The notes under the pieces are model-generated. The model ran no database searches. It saw only the letters and a program-made list of their open reading frames with translations, and was not told the origin of the DNA. Positions 42,300 through 52,047 of a stretch of DNA of 64,000 nucleotides are shown here, piece by piece. This DNA comes from an uncultured Acidimicrobiales bacterium (GTDB lineage Bacteria; Actinomycetota; Acidimicrobiia; Acidimicrobiales; SZUA-35). The stretch's first letter is position 1; each line of letters starts with the position of its first letter. The position numbers and the translations under genes were made by a program. The DNA lies in NCBI GenBank assembly GCA_937925335.1, contig CALEWY010000070.1:1-64000 (forward strand), read 5' to 3'.

Positions 42300-43823
42300 T
42301 CAACTGTTTTGCTCCACGAGTTCGGCGCAGGCTGAGCCGCGCTCGGCGAAGACCACCTCGTCGGCGATCAAGACGCCGCCCGAATCGTCTTTGTAGAGAC
42401 GTGTGACGGCGAAGGTCGCCTCGGCCGGAGCGGCAGGAACGTCGAGCGCCACCCGCCCGGGTGCGGCCGTGAGGAGGTCCGCTTTCACCGGTTCCTCATC
42501 GAGGATTTGAAAGTTGGAGTCGAGCCACCAGACAGAGGCTTCAGCAACGAACGGCTGCTCGGTGAACGAAACGCTGGCAGAGAACACGTACTCGGCGTTC
42601 GGTTCAACATCGACGACCGTTCCGTATGCGCCGAATCGTCCGTCGGTTCCAATGGCGACGGCGCTCGAGCCATCGACCCCCGATCCAGCGTCGAGCCGGG
42701 ACCGTTCGACGTCGTTCGGGTCACGCCAGAAGTTTTCAGGGAGCGAATTCGTCTCGAAGCCCGGGTTTGGAAGTGCGTTGCAATCGAGCTCGGCGGCCAA
42801 GCCTGACGGCCACGTCGCAACGGGGGTGGTTTCGCCAACAGCTTCTTCGCCCGGTGAGGACTCTTGCGTGGTCGTCGTGCGGTCGGCCCCTCGGAACCAA
42901 AGGATTGACGCCAAGGCCACGGCTGCGACACCGCCGATCGCCAGGATCCGACGCCGCTTCTGTCGGGATGCCGTGTTGTTGCCTTGCGCGTTGGCGTGTG
43001 CGCTACCGGGCGCCGCGAGTGCAGCGTCGGCGAGGCCCTGGATGGAATCGAACCGATCCTCCGGTGCTTTCGAGATCCCTCGGGCGATGGCATTGGACAA
43101 CGACATTGGCGCGTCGGCCACACGCTCGGTGAGTGGAATCGGCGTCGACGAGAGATGGTGATGCAGCGTTTGGCCAACCGTGGGCGCCTCAGCGAAGGGC
43201 CAGACGCCCGCGGTGAGTTCGTAGGCGATGACGGCGGCGGCGTACTGATCGCTGGCAGGGGACGGAGGCGCACCGTCGAGAAGTTCGGGGGCCAAGTAGC
43301 GAGTCGTGCCGACGAGATCAGTGGTTGCCGTCATCGTTGGTTGATCGGCGGCCCTTGCGATGCCGAAGTCAATCAGGGCGATCCGGTTGTCCTCGCTGAT
43401 CAAAATGTTCGCAAGACTGAGGTCTCGGTGGACGACGCCCCGGCGGTGGACGTGTTCAAGTGCGGCGCACAGTTCGACGAGAACCCGCCTGACGATGAAG
43501 ACGTCGAGCGGTCCGGTTCGATGAAGCCGTTCGGCCAGTGTTTCGCCGTCGTTCCACGCGGTGACGAGGTAACGATTGCCCGTACTCAGCTGGCCGAAGT
43601 CGATGAGCGGTGCGATGGCGTGATGATCGATCGTCGACAGGATGTGTGCTTCTCGCTCGAATCGTTCATCATCCACCGAGGCATCGAAGACCTTCACCGC
43701 CACCCGTCGATCGTCGCCCAGCACACGTCCTGGATAGACCGTTGCGGTGCCGCCGCGCCGCGGTGACCCGTCGACGGCGAAACCAACCTCTCGGATCGCG
43801 GCGGTGGTGTCGGTGGCGTTCAT
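42300..43823 (-). CDS. Membrane Ser/Thr protein kinase with outside carbohydrate-binding-like sensor
   Basis: 507 aa from ATG 43823, with AAAGGAG upstream. The kinase domain (about 12-270) has the ATP lysine in VAVKVF (K44), the catalytic loop VHRDLSLANI (D134), and IDFGIAR (D152). One membrane helix (about 293-310) follows a basic stretch. The outside part (about 325-507) starts NALPNPGFETN and has the pattern of a beta-sandwich CBM4/9-like module, so it may sense a sugar polymer or cell-wall fragment (inference). The FHA/winged-helix gene is directly downstream. Confidence 0.9.
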   Translation of the reverse strand: MNATDTTAAIREVGFAVDGSPRRGGTATVYPGRVLGDDRRVAVKVFDASVDDERFEREAHILSTIDHHAIAPLIDFGQLSTGNRYLVTAWNDGETLAERLHRTGPLDVFIVRRVLVELCAALEHVHRRGVVHRDLSLANILISEDNRIALIDFGIARAADQPTMTATTDLVGTTRYLAPELLDGAPPSPASDQYAAAVIAYELTAGVWPFAEAPTVGQTLHHHLSSTPIPLTERVADAPMSLSNAIARGISKAPEDRFDSIQGLADAALAAPGSAHANAQGNNTASRQKRRRILAIGGVAAVALASILWFRGADRTTTTQESSPGEEAVGETTPVATWPSGLAAELDCNALPNPGFETNSLPENFWRDPNDVERSRLDAGSGVDGSSAVAIGTDGRFGAYGTVVDVEPNAEYVFSASVSFTEQPFVAEASVWWLDSNFQILDEEPVKADLLTAAPGRVALDVPAAPAEATFAVTRLYKDDSGGVLIADEVVFAERGSACAELVEQNS

Positions 43824-43936
43824 TCGCTCCTTTGGTCGGTCGGACGGCACGTAGCAGAGTAGAAGCCGCCGATCGACCACCGGCCAACCGGTTCGCGACC
43901 AGTACGGCAAATCATGGTTCCGTACGGTCGATCGGC

Positions 43937-45463
43937 ATGATCCATCGCCCAATTTCGTCACCAAAACAGCCAAGGTCCTTCGCTTCCAGTGCGCTCGCCA
44001 TCTTCGCTGCGGTCGCAGCCGTCTGCTCGGTCCTGGTGGGTAGCCCGAGCGTTACTGCAGCCCAATCCGGCGAGCCGGACTGGGCGTTCGAAGAAACCTT
44101 CGATGGTGATCCGTCCTCGCCCTCCCAAGCGGCGCTGCCCAACAGCCTCGAATACCTCGTCACACACCGCACGCATCCGAAAGAACACTTCACGAGGGAG
44201 ATGACGTTCACCGCCGATCACGGCGACGACTGCGCCGGGCCGAACCCGGCCGTGAGTCCGCTTCCGTCTCATCTGGTCACCACCGATCAACTCGGGAACA
44301 GCTCCGATCCCGATGAGAGCTTCTTTCTCTGTAAGGGCCACATGATGTCGTCGATGGGTGATGTCAGTGCCTACTCGGTGAGCAGCTTTTGGCCACGCCA
44401 ACAGTTCAACTTTGCCGACGGTGGTGTCCTCGAGTTCGACGTGAACATGAATCTGGGCCACGGCGATCGCAGCTGGTGGGAAGTCATGATCGTGCCGGCG
44501 GATCAACTCCGAGTCGCTTCGGGACCACTCGATTCAGCGATCGATGAGACCTATCCGGAAGATCGGATCGTGCTCGACTTTCGCCGTCAGGCCCGACGGA
44601 TCAAGGTCGGCACCGGTGAGATTGCGCCGAACGGTTGGATCACCAACGAACGACAGTTCAACCAATACGACTTCGCATGGTGGAGCGACCTCTACCGGGA
44701 CGACCCGGCGCTGAACGACCGACGTGAACGCCGCACGATGCGAGTCGAGATCCTCGACGATCAGATCGTGTGGGGAATCGAGACCGAGGACGGTTCGTTT
44801 GACGAATTCGTCGTCGACGTGCCGGGCGGGATGCCATTCGATCAGGGACTGGTCGTGTTCAAAACGCACGCCTATCACCCGGAAAAGGACGGCAACTTCG
44901 ACACCTACACGTTCCACTGGGACAACATCCGCTTCGATGGGCCGGTCATCGACGAGTACGACGTCTCCTATGCGAGTGACGTGGTGTACCTCCAGCGAAA
45001 CGGCGACCGACCGATCGGTGACACCGAAACCGTGACCGTCGATCTGACCGCCGAGGAGATCGCCAACGGCCCCGCCCTCTTCGGACAAGTTCATCAGCAT
45101 CAGCACGGGCAGGTGTTGCTCAGCATGAACGGTGGACCGAACCTCACCGTCGATCCGTTCGAGTTCGATCCGAACGGCTGCCCGAACGGAGAGTGGAACG
45201 ACTGGCGGACGTTCCGCCTCGACCTCGACCCGTCGATGTTGCAACCGGGGACGAACACGCTGACGTGGACGGTGGGCCCCCGGCCGAACTGTCCGACGGG
45301 GAGCAGCCTGTGGGACGGCTTTTCGATCAAAGCCCTGCAGGTTCAGAGCGACGGCGCTGGGAGTCCACCGCCGCCCTCGGTCCCTTCGACAACCGTGCCG
45401 CCGAGCACCAGTACCCCAACGCCTTCAACCACAGAGCCCCACCCCTGCCCGAGCGGTGGTTAG
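43937..45463 (+). CDS. Secreted beta-sandwich protein with Pro/Thr-rich tail
   Basis: 508 aa. A Sec signal peptide (residues about 15-42, cleavage near VTAAQS) leads to a beta-rich domain with DWAFEETFDGD and WWEVMIVPADQLRV, which resembles concanavalin-like lectin/glucanase folds. No clear GH16 catalytic motif is visible. A second beta domain (about 345-465) and a Pro/Ser/Thr tail follow. The gene is divergent from the sensor kinase, 113 bp away, and could be a target of, or ligand source for, that system. The frame is open upstream into the kinase gene without protein character. Confidence 0.78.
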   Translation: MIHRPISSPKQPRSFASSALAIFAAVAAVCSVLVGSPSVTAAQSGEPDWAFEETFDGDPSSPSQAALPNSLEYLVTHRTHPKEHFTREMTFTADHGDDCAGPNPAVSPLPSHLVTTDQLGNSSDPDESFFLCKGHMMSSMGDVSAYSVSSFWPRQQFNFADGGVLEFDVNMNLGHGDRSWWEVMIVPADQLRVASGPLDSAIDETYPEDRIVLDFRRQARRIKVGTGEIAPNGWITNERQFNQYDFAWWSDLYRDDPALNDRRERRTMRVEILDDQIVWGIETEDGSFDEFVVDVPGGMPFDQGLVVFKTHAYHPEKDGNFDTYTFHWDNIRFDGPVIDEYDVSYASDVVYLQRNGDRPIGDTETVTVDLTAEEIANGPALFGQVHQHQHGQVLLSMNGGPNLTVDPFEFDPNGCPNGEWNDWRTFRLDLDPSMLQPGTNTLTWTVGPRPNCPTGSSLWDGFSIKALQVQSDGAGSPPPPSVPSTTVPPSTSTPTPSTTEPHPCPSGG

Positions 45464-45468
45464 TCGAA

Positions 45469-46263
45469 TCAGCTCTTCTCACTCAAACGGGCCGTCAAGA
45501 AATCGGGCTCTCGCTTGTCGAGAAACGCAGCGACTGCTTCTTTGTGCTCCGGCTCGGAGTAGGCCTTGTTGAGCAGCGAGAGTTCGAGTCGTTGGACGTC
45601 CGAAAGTGATGTCTCGCTCATGTTCTCGGTGAGGAGTTGTTTGGTGAAACGGAGTGAGGAATGCGGGTTGTTGCCCATGGCTTGGGCCATCTCGTAGGCA
45701 GCGTCGAGGAGCGAGTCACCGGGCACTGCTCGATCGACGAGTCCGATTTGAGCGGCCTCCTCACCGAGGATGGTTGTGCCCGTGAGCATCAATTCACTGG
45801 CCTTGCCAAAGCCGACCCGCATCGGCACGAAGTGGCTGCTCGCAAGCTCGGGAACCACACCGACCTTCACAAAACGAAGGCTGATCTTGGCGTCGTTGGC
45901 AGCAACGATGTGATCCATTGACATGACCTGGCTGATGCCGACACCGATCGCCGGTCCGTTGATCGCAGCGATGATCGGCTTCGATGATCGCATGAGGCCC
46001 ACCCAATCGAGCGGCGTGCGATCTGCCGCATCTCCATCGAGTTGGGCTTGGAACACGGCGGTCATGTCGGCGCCGGCGCAGAAGCCTCGACCTGCGCCCG
46101 TCACGACGATGGCGATGACGTGAGGGTCAGCGTTTGCCGCGGCGATGGCGGCAGCCATCTCGCTGCCCATCTGGGGTGTCCAGGCATTGAGTTTGTCGGG
46201 CCGGTTCATCGTGACGGTCAGAACGCCGTCAACGATTTCCGTCAGGATCGTCTCGTATGCCAT
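45469..46263 (-). CDS. Enoyl-CoA hydratase/isomerase family protein
   Basis: 264 aa crotonase. The oxyanion-hole sequence is GAGRGFCAGADMT and the second block is INGPAIGVGISQVMSMDHIVA. The acid position lies in VGVVPELASSHFV. It is paralogous to the crotonase at 9704-10570, sharing the GxVPExASS pattern. ATG 46263 has GGGGAAC upstream. Its stop is 5 bp from that of the convergent secreted-protein gene. Confidence 0.9.
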   Translation of the reverse strand: MAYETILTEIVDGVLTVTMNRPDKLNAWTPQMGSEMAAAIAAANADPHVIAIVVTGAGRGFCAGADMTAVFQAQLDGDAADRTPLDWVGLMRSSKPIIAAINGPAIGVGISQVMSMDHIVAANDAKISLRFVKVGVVPELASSHFVPMRVGFGKASELMLTGTTILGEEAAQIGLVDRAVPGDSLLDAAYEMAQAMGNNPHSSLRFTKQLLTENMSETSLSDVQRLELSLLNKAYSEPEHKEAVAAFLDKREPDFLTARLSEKS

Positions 46264-46432
46264 CGCAGTTCCCCTTTGTGCGTCCTGCCTGCATCTTGTG
46301 CGCTTCGGGGAGCCGAGCACAAGAACGGAGAATGCGGCGGTCTGTCGGGCACGGGCGATCGGTGCTAGTGCATGACGTACACATTCGCCGTTCTCGCTGT
46401 CGAGCGGGAGCGCTCACACAAAGGCGCATGAG

Positions 46433-49024
46433 ATGACCGATGTCGAAGCGAAACCAACGCCGGGCGAAGCCAAAACGGTGGAGTTCGACGTCGCCGTCGT
46501 CGGCGCCGGATTCGCCGGTCTCTATTTGCTGCACCGGTTGCGAGCGATGGGTTTGTCGACGGTGGTGATCGAACGCGGCTCTGACGTTGGCGGAACCTGG
46601 TTCTGGAATCGCTACCCCGGCGCCCGGTGTGACATTCAGAGCATCGACTACTCCTATAGCTTCGATGCCGAGCTCGAGGCCGAGTGGCAGTGGTCTGAAA
46701 AGTACGCAACCCAGCCCGAGATTCTGAGCTACCTCGAGCACGTCGCCGATCGGTTTGATCTGCGGAGCGACATCCAGTTTTCGACGAGTGTGGATCAAGC
46801 GACGTGGGACGACGACGCTTCTCGCTGGCGGTTGCGCACCGACGCCGGCGACGAGATCACATCTCGGTTCTACGTGATGGCGACCGGTTGCTTGTCCGTC
46901 CCGAAGTCGCCCGATATTGCCGGAATCGAGAGCTTCGAGGGCGAGATCTACTCGACCAGCCGGTGGCCGCACGAGGGTGTGGACTTTTCTGGCAAGCGAG
47001 TGGGTGTTATCGGAACAGGCTCGTCGGGGATCCAGTGCATTCCGCTCATCGCTGAGCAGGCAGAGGCCCTCACCGTCTTCCAGCGAACGGCCACGTTCAC
47101 CTTCCCAGCGGGCAATGGCCCTCATCGGCAAGACAAGCTCGAGACTCGTGATGCCGATCGCGATGCGTATCACGAGTCGGCCAAGTGGTCGCGCGGCGGC
47201 GTGCCGTCGGTGCCGACCGAGATCATGACCTTCTCGGTCTCCGACGAAGAACGGCTGGCTCGATACGAGGAGGTCTGGGAGGCCGGCGACCTCATCGAGA
47301 TCCTCGGGGCGTTTGCCGACACCATGGTGAGCGAGGAAGCCAACGGTGCCTTCGTCGATTTCATTCACGGCAAGATCCGGTCGATCGTGAACGATCCAGA
47401 CACGGCCGAAGCGCTCTGCCCGACGACGTATCCGGTCGGCACGAAACGTCCGTGTCTCGACTCGGGCTACTTCGAGACGTTCAACCTCCCGCACGTGAGC
47501 TTGGTCGATCTGCGGGCTGACCCGATCGTGACGACCGATGCTGACGGGATCATCACCTCGTCGGGCGCTCACCAGTTCGACGCGATCGTTCTCGCAACCG
47601 GCTTCGACGCGATGACGGGCGCGATCGTTGGGGTTGATGTCGTCGGACGCGACGGCGTGTCTCTGAAGGAGAAGTGGGCCGATGGGCCGACGACGTACCT
47701 GGGGTTGACCACCGCTGGCTTTCCGAACTTCTTTACGATCACCGGACCGAGTAGTCCGTCGGTTCTGTCGAACATGACGGTCTCGATCGAGCAGCACGCC
47801 GACCTGGTGTGCGACACGGTCGCCTACATGGGCGAACAAGGTCTTGATGTGATCGAACCGACCGAGGTCGCTGAGGCCGGTTGGCGTCAGCACGTCACCG
47901 ACTTCAGCGACATCACGCTCTACCCGAAGGCCAACTCTTGGTACATGGGCTCGAACGTGCCGGGGAAGCCGAGGGTCTTTCTCGCATACGTCGGCGGGGT
48001 CGATGTGTATCGCGGGATCTGCGACGAGATGGTCGCCAAGGGCTACCTGGGATTCCGCTTTCAAGGGGCAGATGGTGAGCGGTGCAACGACGGAGTGATC
48101 CGAACGCTTGCCCCGGACGTTGGGCTGATGGTCGAGTTCATCGACACGACGAAGTTGCCGGCCTTCGAGGACTTACCGCTGGCCGACTCCAGGGCGATGT
48201 ACACCGCGTTCTCGGCCGAACGGCCCCCAGGCCCCGAGGTCGGCGAAATCGTGGACGGGGTGTTCCCTGGTGCTGATGGTGACCTTGCGTATCGCCTGTA
48301 CCGACCGGCGACCGAAGGGCCCCATCCTGTCGTCGCCTACTTCCACGGTGGCGGTTGGGTCTTTGGTTCAGCTGACGCTGATGATCCGCTGTGTCGCGAT
48401 CTGTGCGTGCGCTCGAACTCGATCATCGTGTCGTTCGATTATCGCCACGCGCCCGAGGCGCGCTTCCCGGCGGCGGCCGAGGACGGGCTGGCGGCGGTGC
48501 AATGGCTCGCCGACAACGCAGAGTCGCTCGGCGCCATCGCCGGCAAGCTCGCCGTCGCGGGATGGAGCGCCGGTGGCAATGTGGCGGCCGTCGTCTGCCA
48601 GATGGCCCGCGACGCTGATGGGCCTGCCATAGCCGGGCAAGCGCTCATGACACCGGTCGTGGATTTCGACATGAGCCGACCGTCGTTCACCGACAACGCT
48701 GACGGCTTCGTTCTGACCGCATCGACCATGCGCTGGTTCTGGGATTCCTATGCCGACGAGGCTGACCGATCAGACCCGCGGGCATCACCGCTGCAGGGTG
48801 ACCTCGCTGGATTGCCGCCAGCGATCATCTTGACGAGTGAATTCGATCCACTGCGCGACGAAGGCAATGCGTACGCCGCGGCGCTCTCAGAAGCTGGTGT
48901 TTCGGTTCGTCACGTCCAGTGTCGGGGTCAGATCCACACCTCGCTGCAGGCGGTCGATGTCATCTTGTCCGGCGCCTATGCCCGAGCCGAGATGGCGGAT
49001 GCGATTCAGGACTTCTTCAAGTAA
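46433..49024 (+). CDS. Baeyer-Villiger-type flavin monooxygenase fused to an HSL-family esterase
   Basis: 863 aa. The N-terminal half (about 1-540) is a class B flavoprotein monooxygenase: FAD site [12 protein letters not shown] (23-34), the [17 protein letters not shown] block, NADPH site [10 protein letters not shown] (191-200), and [12 protein letters not shown] (168-179). In the last, the usual His of FxGxxxHxxxWP is Ser. The C-terminal third (about 600-863) is a hormone-sensitive-lipase-type hydrolase: [10 protein letters not shown], nucleophile GWSAGGN, Asp in [10 protein letters not shown] and His in GQIHTSLQ. The fusion suggests a ketone is oxidised to an ester that is then cut to alcohol and acid. 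Confidence 0.92.
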   Translation: MTDVEAKPTPGEAKTVEFDVAVVGAGFAGLYLLHRLRAMGLSTVVIERGSDVGGTWFWNRYPGARCDIQSIDYSYSFDAELEAEWQWSEKYATQPEILSYLEHVADRFDLRSDIQFSTSVDQATWDDDASRWRLRTDAGDEITSRFYVMATGCLSVPKSPDIAGIESFEGEIYSTSRWPHEGVDFSGKRVGVIGTGSSGIQCIPLIAEQAEALTVFQRTATFTFPAGNGPHRQDKLETRDADRDAYHESAKWSRGGVPSVPTEIMTFSVSDEERLARYEEVWEAGDLIEILGAFADTMVSEEANGAFVDFIHGKIRSIVNDPDTAEALCPTTYPVGTKRPCLDSGYFETFNLPHVSLVDLRADPIVTTDADGIITSSGAHQFDAIVLATGFDAMTGAIVGVDVVGRDGVSLKEKWADGPTTYLGLTTAGFPNFFTITGPSSPSVLSNMTVSIEQHADLVCDTVAYMGEQGLDVIEPTEVAEAGWRQHVTDFSDITLYPKANSWYMGSNVPGKPRVFLAYVGGVDVYRGICDEMVAKGYLGFRFQGADGERCNDGVIRTLAPDVGLMVEFIDTTKLPAFEDLPLADSRAMYTAFSAERPPGPEVGEIVDGVFPGADGDLAYRLYRPATEGPHPVVAYFHGGGWVFGSADADDPLCRDLCVRSNSIIVSFDYRHAPEARFPAAAEDGLAAVQWLADNAESLGAIAGKLAVAGWSAGGNVAAVVCQMARDADGPAIAGQALMTPVVDFDMSRPSFTDNADGFVLTASTMRWFWDSYADEADRSDPRASPLQGDLAGLPPAIILTSEFDPLRDEGNAYAAALSEAGVSVRHVQCRGQIHTSLQAVDVILSGAYARAEMADAIQDFFK

Positions 49025-49117
49025 ACAGATTCGGTGAAGCGGCTCTCTCGGACGGATTCCGGTCGCAAAAATCGAAACGCGTTGAAACTCTTGGCAACTT
49101 GGCGGCATCTCACCGGT

Positions 49118-51600
49118 ATGTGGACAGCACTTGAACGACGACCGGCGTGGCGGCGAAGGCTTGCCCTGATCTGTTTGGCGACGCTGCTGGCGGCGTCGGC
49201 GTGCACCGATTCGTCGGGGGCTCGCTCGAGAACACATCCACGACTCTCTCCTCCGATACCAACGCTTCGAGTCAGGGTGAGCTCGGTTCGAGTCAGTCAG
49301 GTGGTGCGGAAACGGGTGGGGACGGGGCAGGCGTTGACGGGGAACCGTCGGGCAGCACGGACACACTTGGAGTCGTCGCAACCGGCGGAGCCAGCGAGGT
49401 CTACAAACGTGTTCGGTTCGACGTCGGCGAGACAACACTGATCGACACGACGGTGGTCGGGTTTCTCCGCGGTGAGGCAGACGCGATCGAGGGGCAATCG
49501 CTGGTCGTGCAGCTCGATGTCGAAGGGCTCGATCGGATGGATTGGCGGCTGTCATCGGTCTCGCTCGTCGATCCGGATGGCGAACCGCTCGCCGACGGTC
49601 GAATCTATGACCACCTTGGCTCGGAGATTCGTCCGCTCCGGTTCCGCACCCGCGGATTCGCTCCGCTCTTCGTGGCCTTCGAGGAGATCGAGGTGCCCGC
49701 CAACCTGATCGGCTGGGGCCTTCGGATCGCGCACGAAGATGAGATGCCTCTGTACCTGCCGCTCGACGGCCCTGCGTACGCCCGCAACTACCCGTTCCCG
49801 CTTGCGCACGGCGAGGAGTCCGTTGCGTGGAGCGGCAACTTCGGTGGCTGTGCGGGTGACGGCCTGTTCATGGACACGCTCGTCGATAGCGCCATCGTCA
49901 GCCTCGATCGGGGTGATGATCGCGGGCGGCATGCCGAGCCGGGAGAACGATTCCTCACGGTGCGGCTCGCGATGTCGAACCCGAATCAGGAGCAGGGAGC
50001 AAACTGTGGCCAGCTCGTCCTTTGGCCAGACTTCGCCGTGACAGCCGATGGCGGTGGGCCCTCCCGAGCGATCGAGTCGTCGAGCGGGAACGTCGAACGA
50101 GGCGCGACACGAGTCGTCATCCAGACCTTCTCGATCCCGGCATCGGCCACCAGCGTGGAGCTCCTTGGCGGACGCGGCGATGAGCCGTTGGCAACCTGGG
50201 ATCTCTCCATGCCAGAGGCGGTGGGGGAGGTCGGACCCGTCGGCCGGCGCCAAGATCCGGCACCGCAACACCCCGAACTGGAACTCGCAACATCGCCACC
50301 CCAGCTGACCACAACACAGCTCGGTGCCGGGGGAGCGACAGGCGGTGCGTTCGATACCACGTTCACGCTTGGACCCTCGATGTCGACCAACGCTTCTGTC
50401 GACTCGATCGTGGCCGGTGCAGGAGAGCGCGACGAGCTCGGCTACACGTTCGTCACAAGCGAGATCACGCTCGACAGCAACGAGCGAGCGTCGTGGGACA
50501 TCAGCTCCCGCTCGGTGACCCTGGAGGACTCGAACGGACGCACCTTCGCCGCAGTCGGCCAGATCGAGAACGGCGAGTTCGACACCGACTCGATCAAGCT
50601 CAGAGGCGAGGGCATACGGACGGTGACGTACGTCTTTCGTGTCCACGGCTTCGTCACCGATATGACGGGATGGCAGATCGCCATCCACCCAGAGTCCAAA
50701 GCGCCGTTCCGGCTTCCGATCGATGGTGAAGCCGAGCGGTTGTTCCCGATCCCACTTTCGACCGGAGCAAGCCGCGACTTCAGCCTCAACAAGTACGGCG
50801 GTTGCTCAGCGACCGACGGCGACGAGATCAACGCAACGGTCGAGCGAGCGGAAATCACGCTGGAGCGGCGCGACTCCTTCGGAGACATTCGGCGGGTCTC
50901 GAGTGGCGCCCGCTTCATCCGTGTCGATCTTGCGTTGACCAACCAGGTGCCCGGGCCCTTCTCGTCCGGGACGGCGAACTGTGGGGCGGTGGTGCTGTGG
51001 GTGCCGTTCCTCGTCCGTGCGGATGGACGTTTCTTCCAGCCGTCGCTCAGCGTCGATCTGTTGAACATCGACTACGAGTCGACCGAGACGCTCACCGTCG
51101 TTGTGCCAATTCCAGCCGACACACAGTCGATCGAGATCTACGGCGGTATCGATCCAACGCTGATCGCTGGGTGGGAACTCCTTGGAAACGCTGAGGTGCT
51201 CCAGAACTTCAAAGCCGAGGACCAAGCCGACGAGAAGCTGGTCACTCTCGACGACAGCGTGCTCTTCGCCTTTGGGTCGGCCGAGCTGTCAGAAGCGGCG
51301 GTGCAGCCTCTCACTCGGTTGACGAACGTTCTCCTCGATGACTCGACCGGACCGATCACGATCACCGGCCACACCGACTCGATCGGAACCGACGAATCCA
51401 ACAACGTCTTGTCGCTCGCTCGGGCGCAAGCGGTGGTTGCGTTCATGGTGGACGCTGGCATCGACCCAGGTCGATTGACCGCGGTCGGAGCGGGCGAAGC
51501 CAACCCCATCGCTCCCAACGAGTTCGACGACGGCTCGGACAATCCGCTCGGCAGGGCAGAAAATCGGCGAGTCGAGATTCTCTTCACGATCACGAACTAG
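49118..51600 (+). CDS. OmpA-domain lipoprotein with duplicated domain, interrupted by an apparent frameshift
   Basis: A lipoprotein signal peptide (MWTALERRPAWRRR then LAASACTDSSG) is read in one frame from ATG 49118; the rest is read in the -1 frame from about 49216 to 51600. One extra G in the G5 run at 49216-49220 would join them as SSGGSLENTSTTL. The mature part has a Ser/Gly/Thr linker, two copies of a roughly 250-residue beta-rich domain (both with a GGC ... ANCG-VLW pattern), and a C-terminal OmpA-type peptidoglycan-binding domain with GHTDSIGTDESNNVLSLARAQAV. It could be a sequencing error, a mutation or slippage. Confidence 0.8.
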
Positions 51601-51653
51601 CGACGGCAACTCCAGCACCTCGACGCTTGGCTGCTCGGCCGCTCGTTGTGTCG

Positions 51654-51809
51654 CTAGCCCCACCTGGCAGCGATGAGCATCGCGATGAATCCGACGGCCA
51701 CGATCGTCGCCAGGAGTCGCACGAAGGACCCACCGCTCAACCACGTCGTGGTTGCCATTCGGCGCTCGAGTCGGCTCGCAGGCGACTCCGAACTGTCTGG
51801 CTCGTGCAT
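51654..51809 (-). CDS. Small single-helix membrane protein (51 aa)
   Basis: From ATG 51809 the frame reads MHEPDSSESPASRLERR, then a membrane segment FVRLLATIVAVGFIAMLIA, then ARWG and TAG. The acidic head, Arg-rich junction and single helix look like a genuine small membrane protein. A shorter start is ATG 51758. It lies in the otherwise gene-free space between the OmpA-domain gene and tRNA-Leu. There is no known family and no strong ribosome-binding site. Confidence 0.4.
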   Translation of the reverse strand: MHEPDSSESPASRLERRMATTTWLSGGSFVRLLATIVAVGFIAMLIAARWG

Positions 51810-51874
51810 CCATTCTCGTTCGCCCACGCGCAATCCCTCGCAGATTCAGTGCCGGACTGGTTCCGGTTGAGCTT

Positions 51875-51930
51875 GGCCGATCAGTGCTGGCCGACCAGTG
51901 CTGGCCCATCGGTGCCGGCCTACCGGTGAG
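51875..51930. repeat. Four 14-bp tandem repeats next to tRNA-Leu
   Basis: Units beginning GGCCGATCAGTGCT recur at 51875, 51889, 51903 and 51917 with growing divergence. They end 5 bp from the 3' end of the tRNA gene, so they lie in its 3' trailer. Confidence 0.65.
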
Positions 51931-51934
51931 TTCG

Positions 51935-52018
51935 TGCGGAGGGGGGGACTTGAACCCCCACACCCGTTAGGGCGCCAGGACCTAAACCTGGTGCGTCTGC
52001 CAATTCCGCCACCTCCGC
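51935..52018 (-). tRNA. tRNA-Leu (anticodon UAG)
   Basis: 84 nt. The acceptor stem GCGGAGG/CCTCCGC plus discriminator A, anticodon stem CCAGG/CCTGG with loop TTTAGGT (anticodon TAG), a long variable arm GCGCCCTAACGGGTGT and T arm GGGGGTTCAAGTCCCCC fit a class II leucine tRNA. It reads CUA. CCA is not encoded. The 61-bp repeat array starts 30 bp upstream of its 5' end. Confidence 0.97.
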
Positions 52019-52047
52019 AGGTGGTTCGGTCCAGGCTACGCCTGTCT

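Noticed and set aside
46229-48064. Long open frame (611 codons) on the minus strand opposite the monooxygenase gene
   Set aside because: It is antisense to a well-supported enzyme gene and rich in Arg/His/Asp without any domain. Such frames are common opposite high-GC genes.
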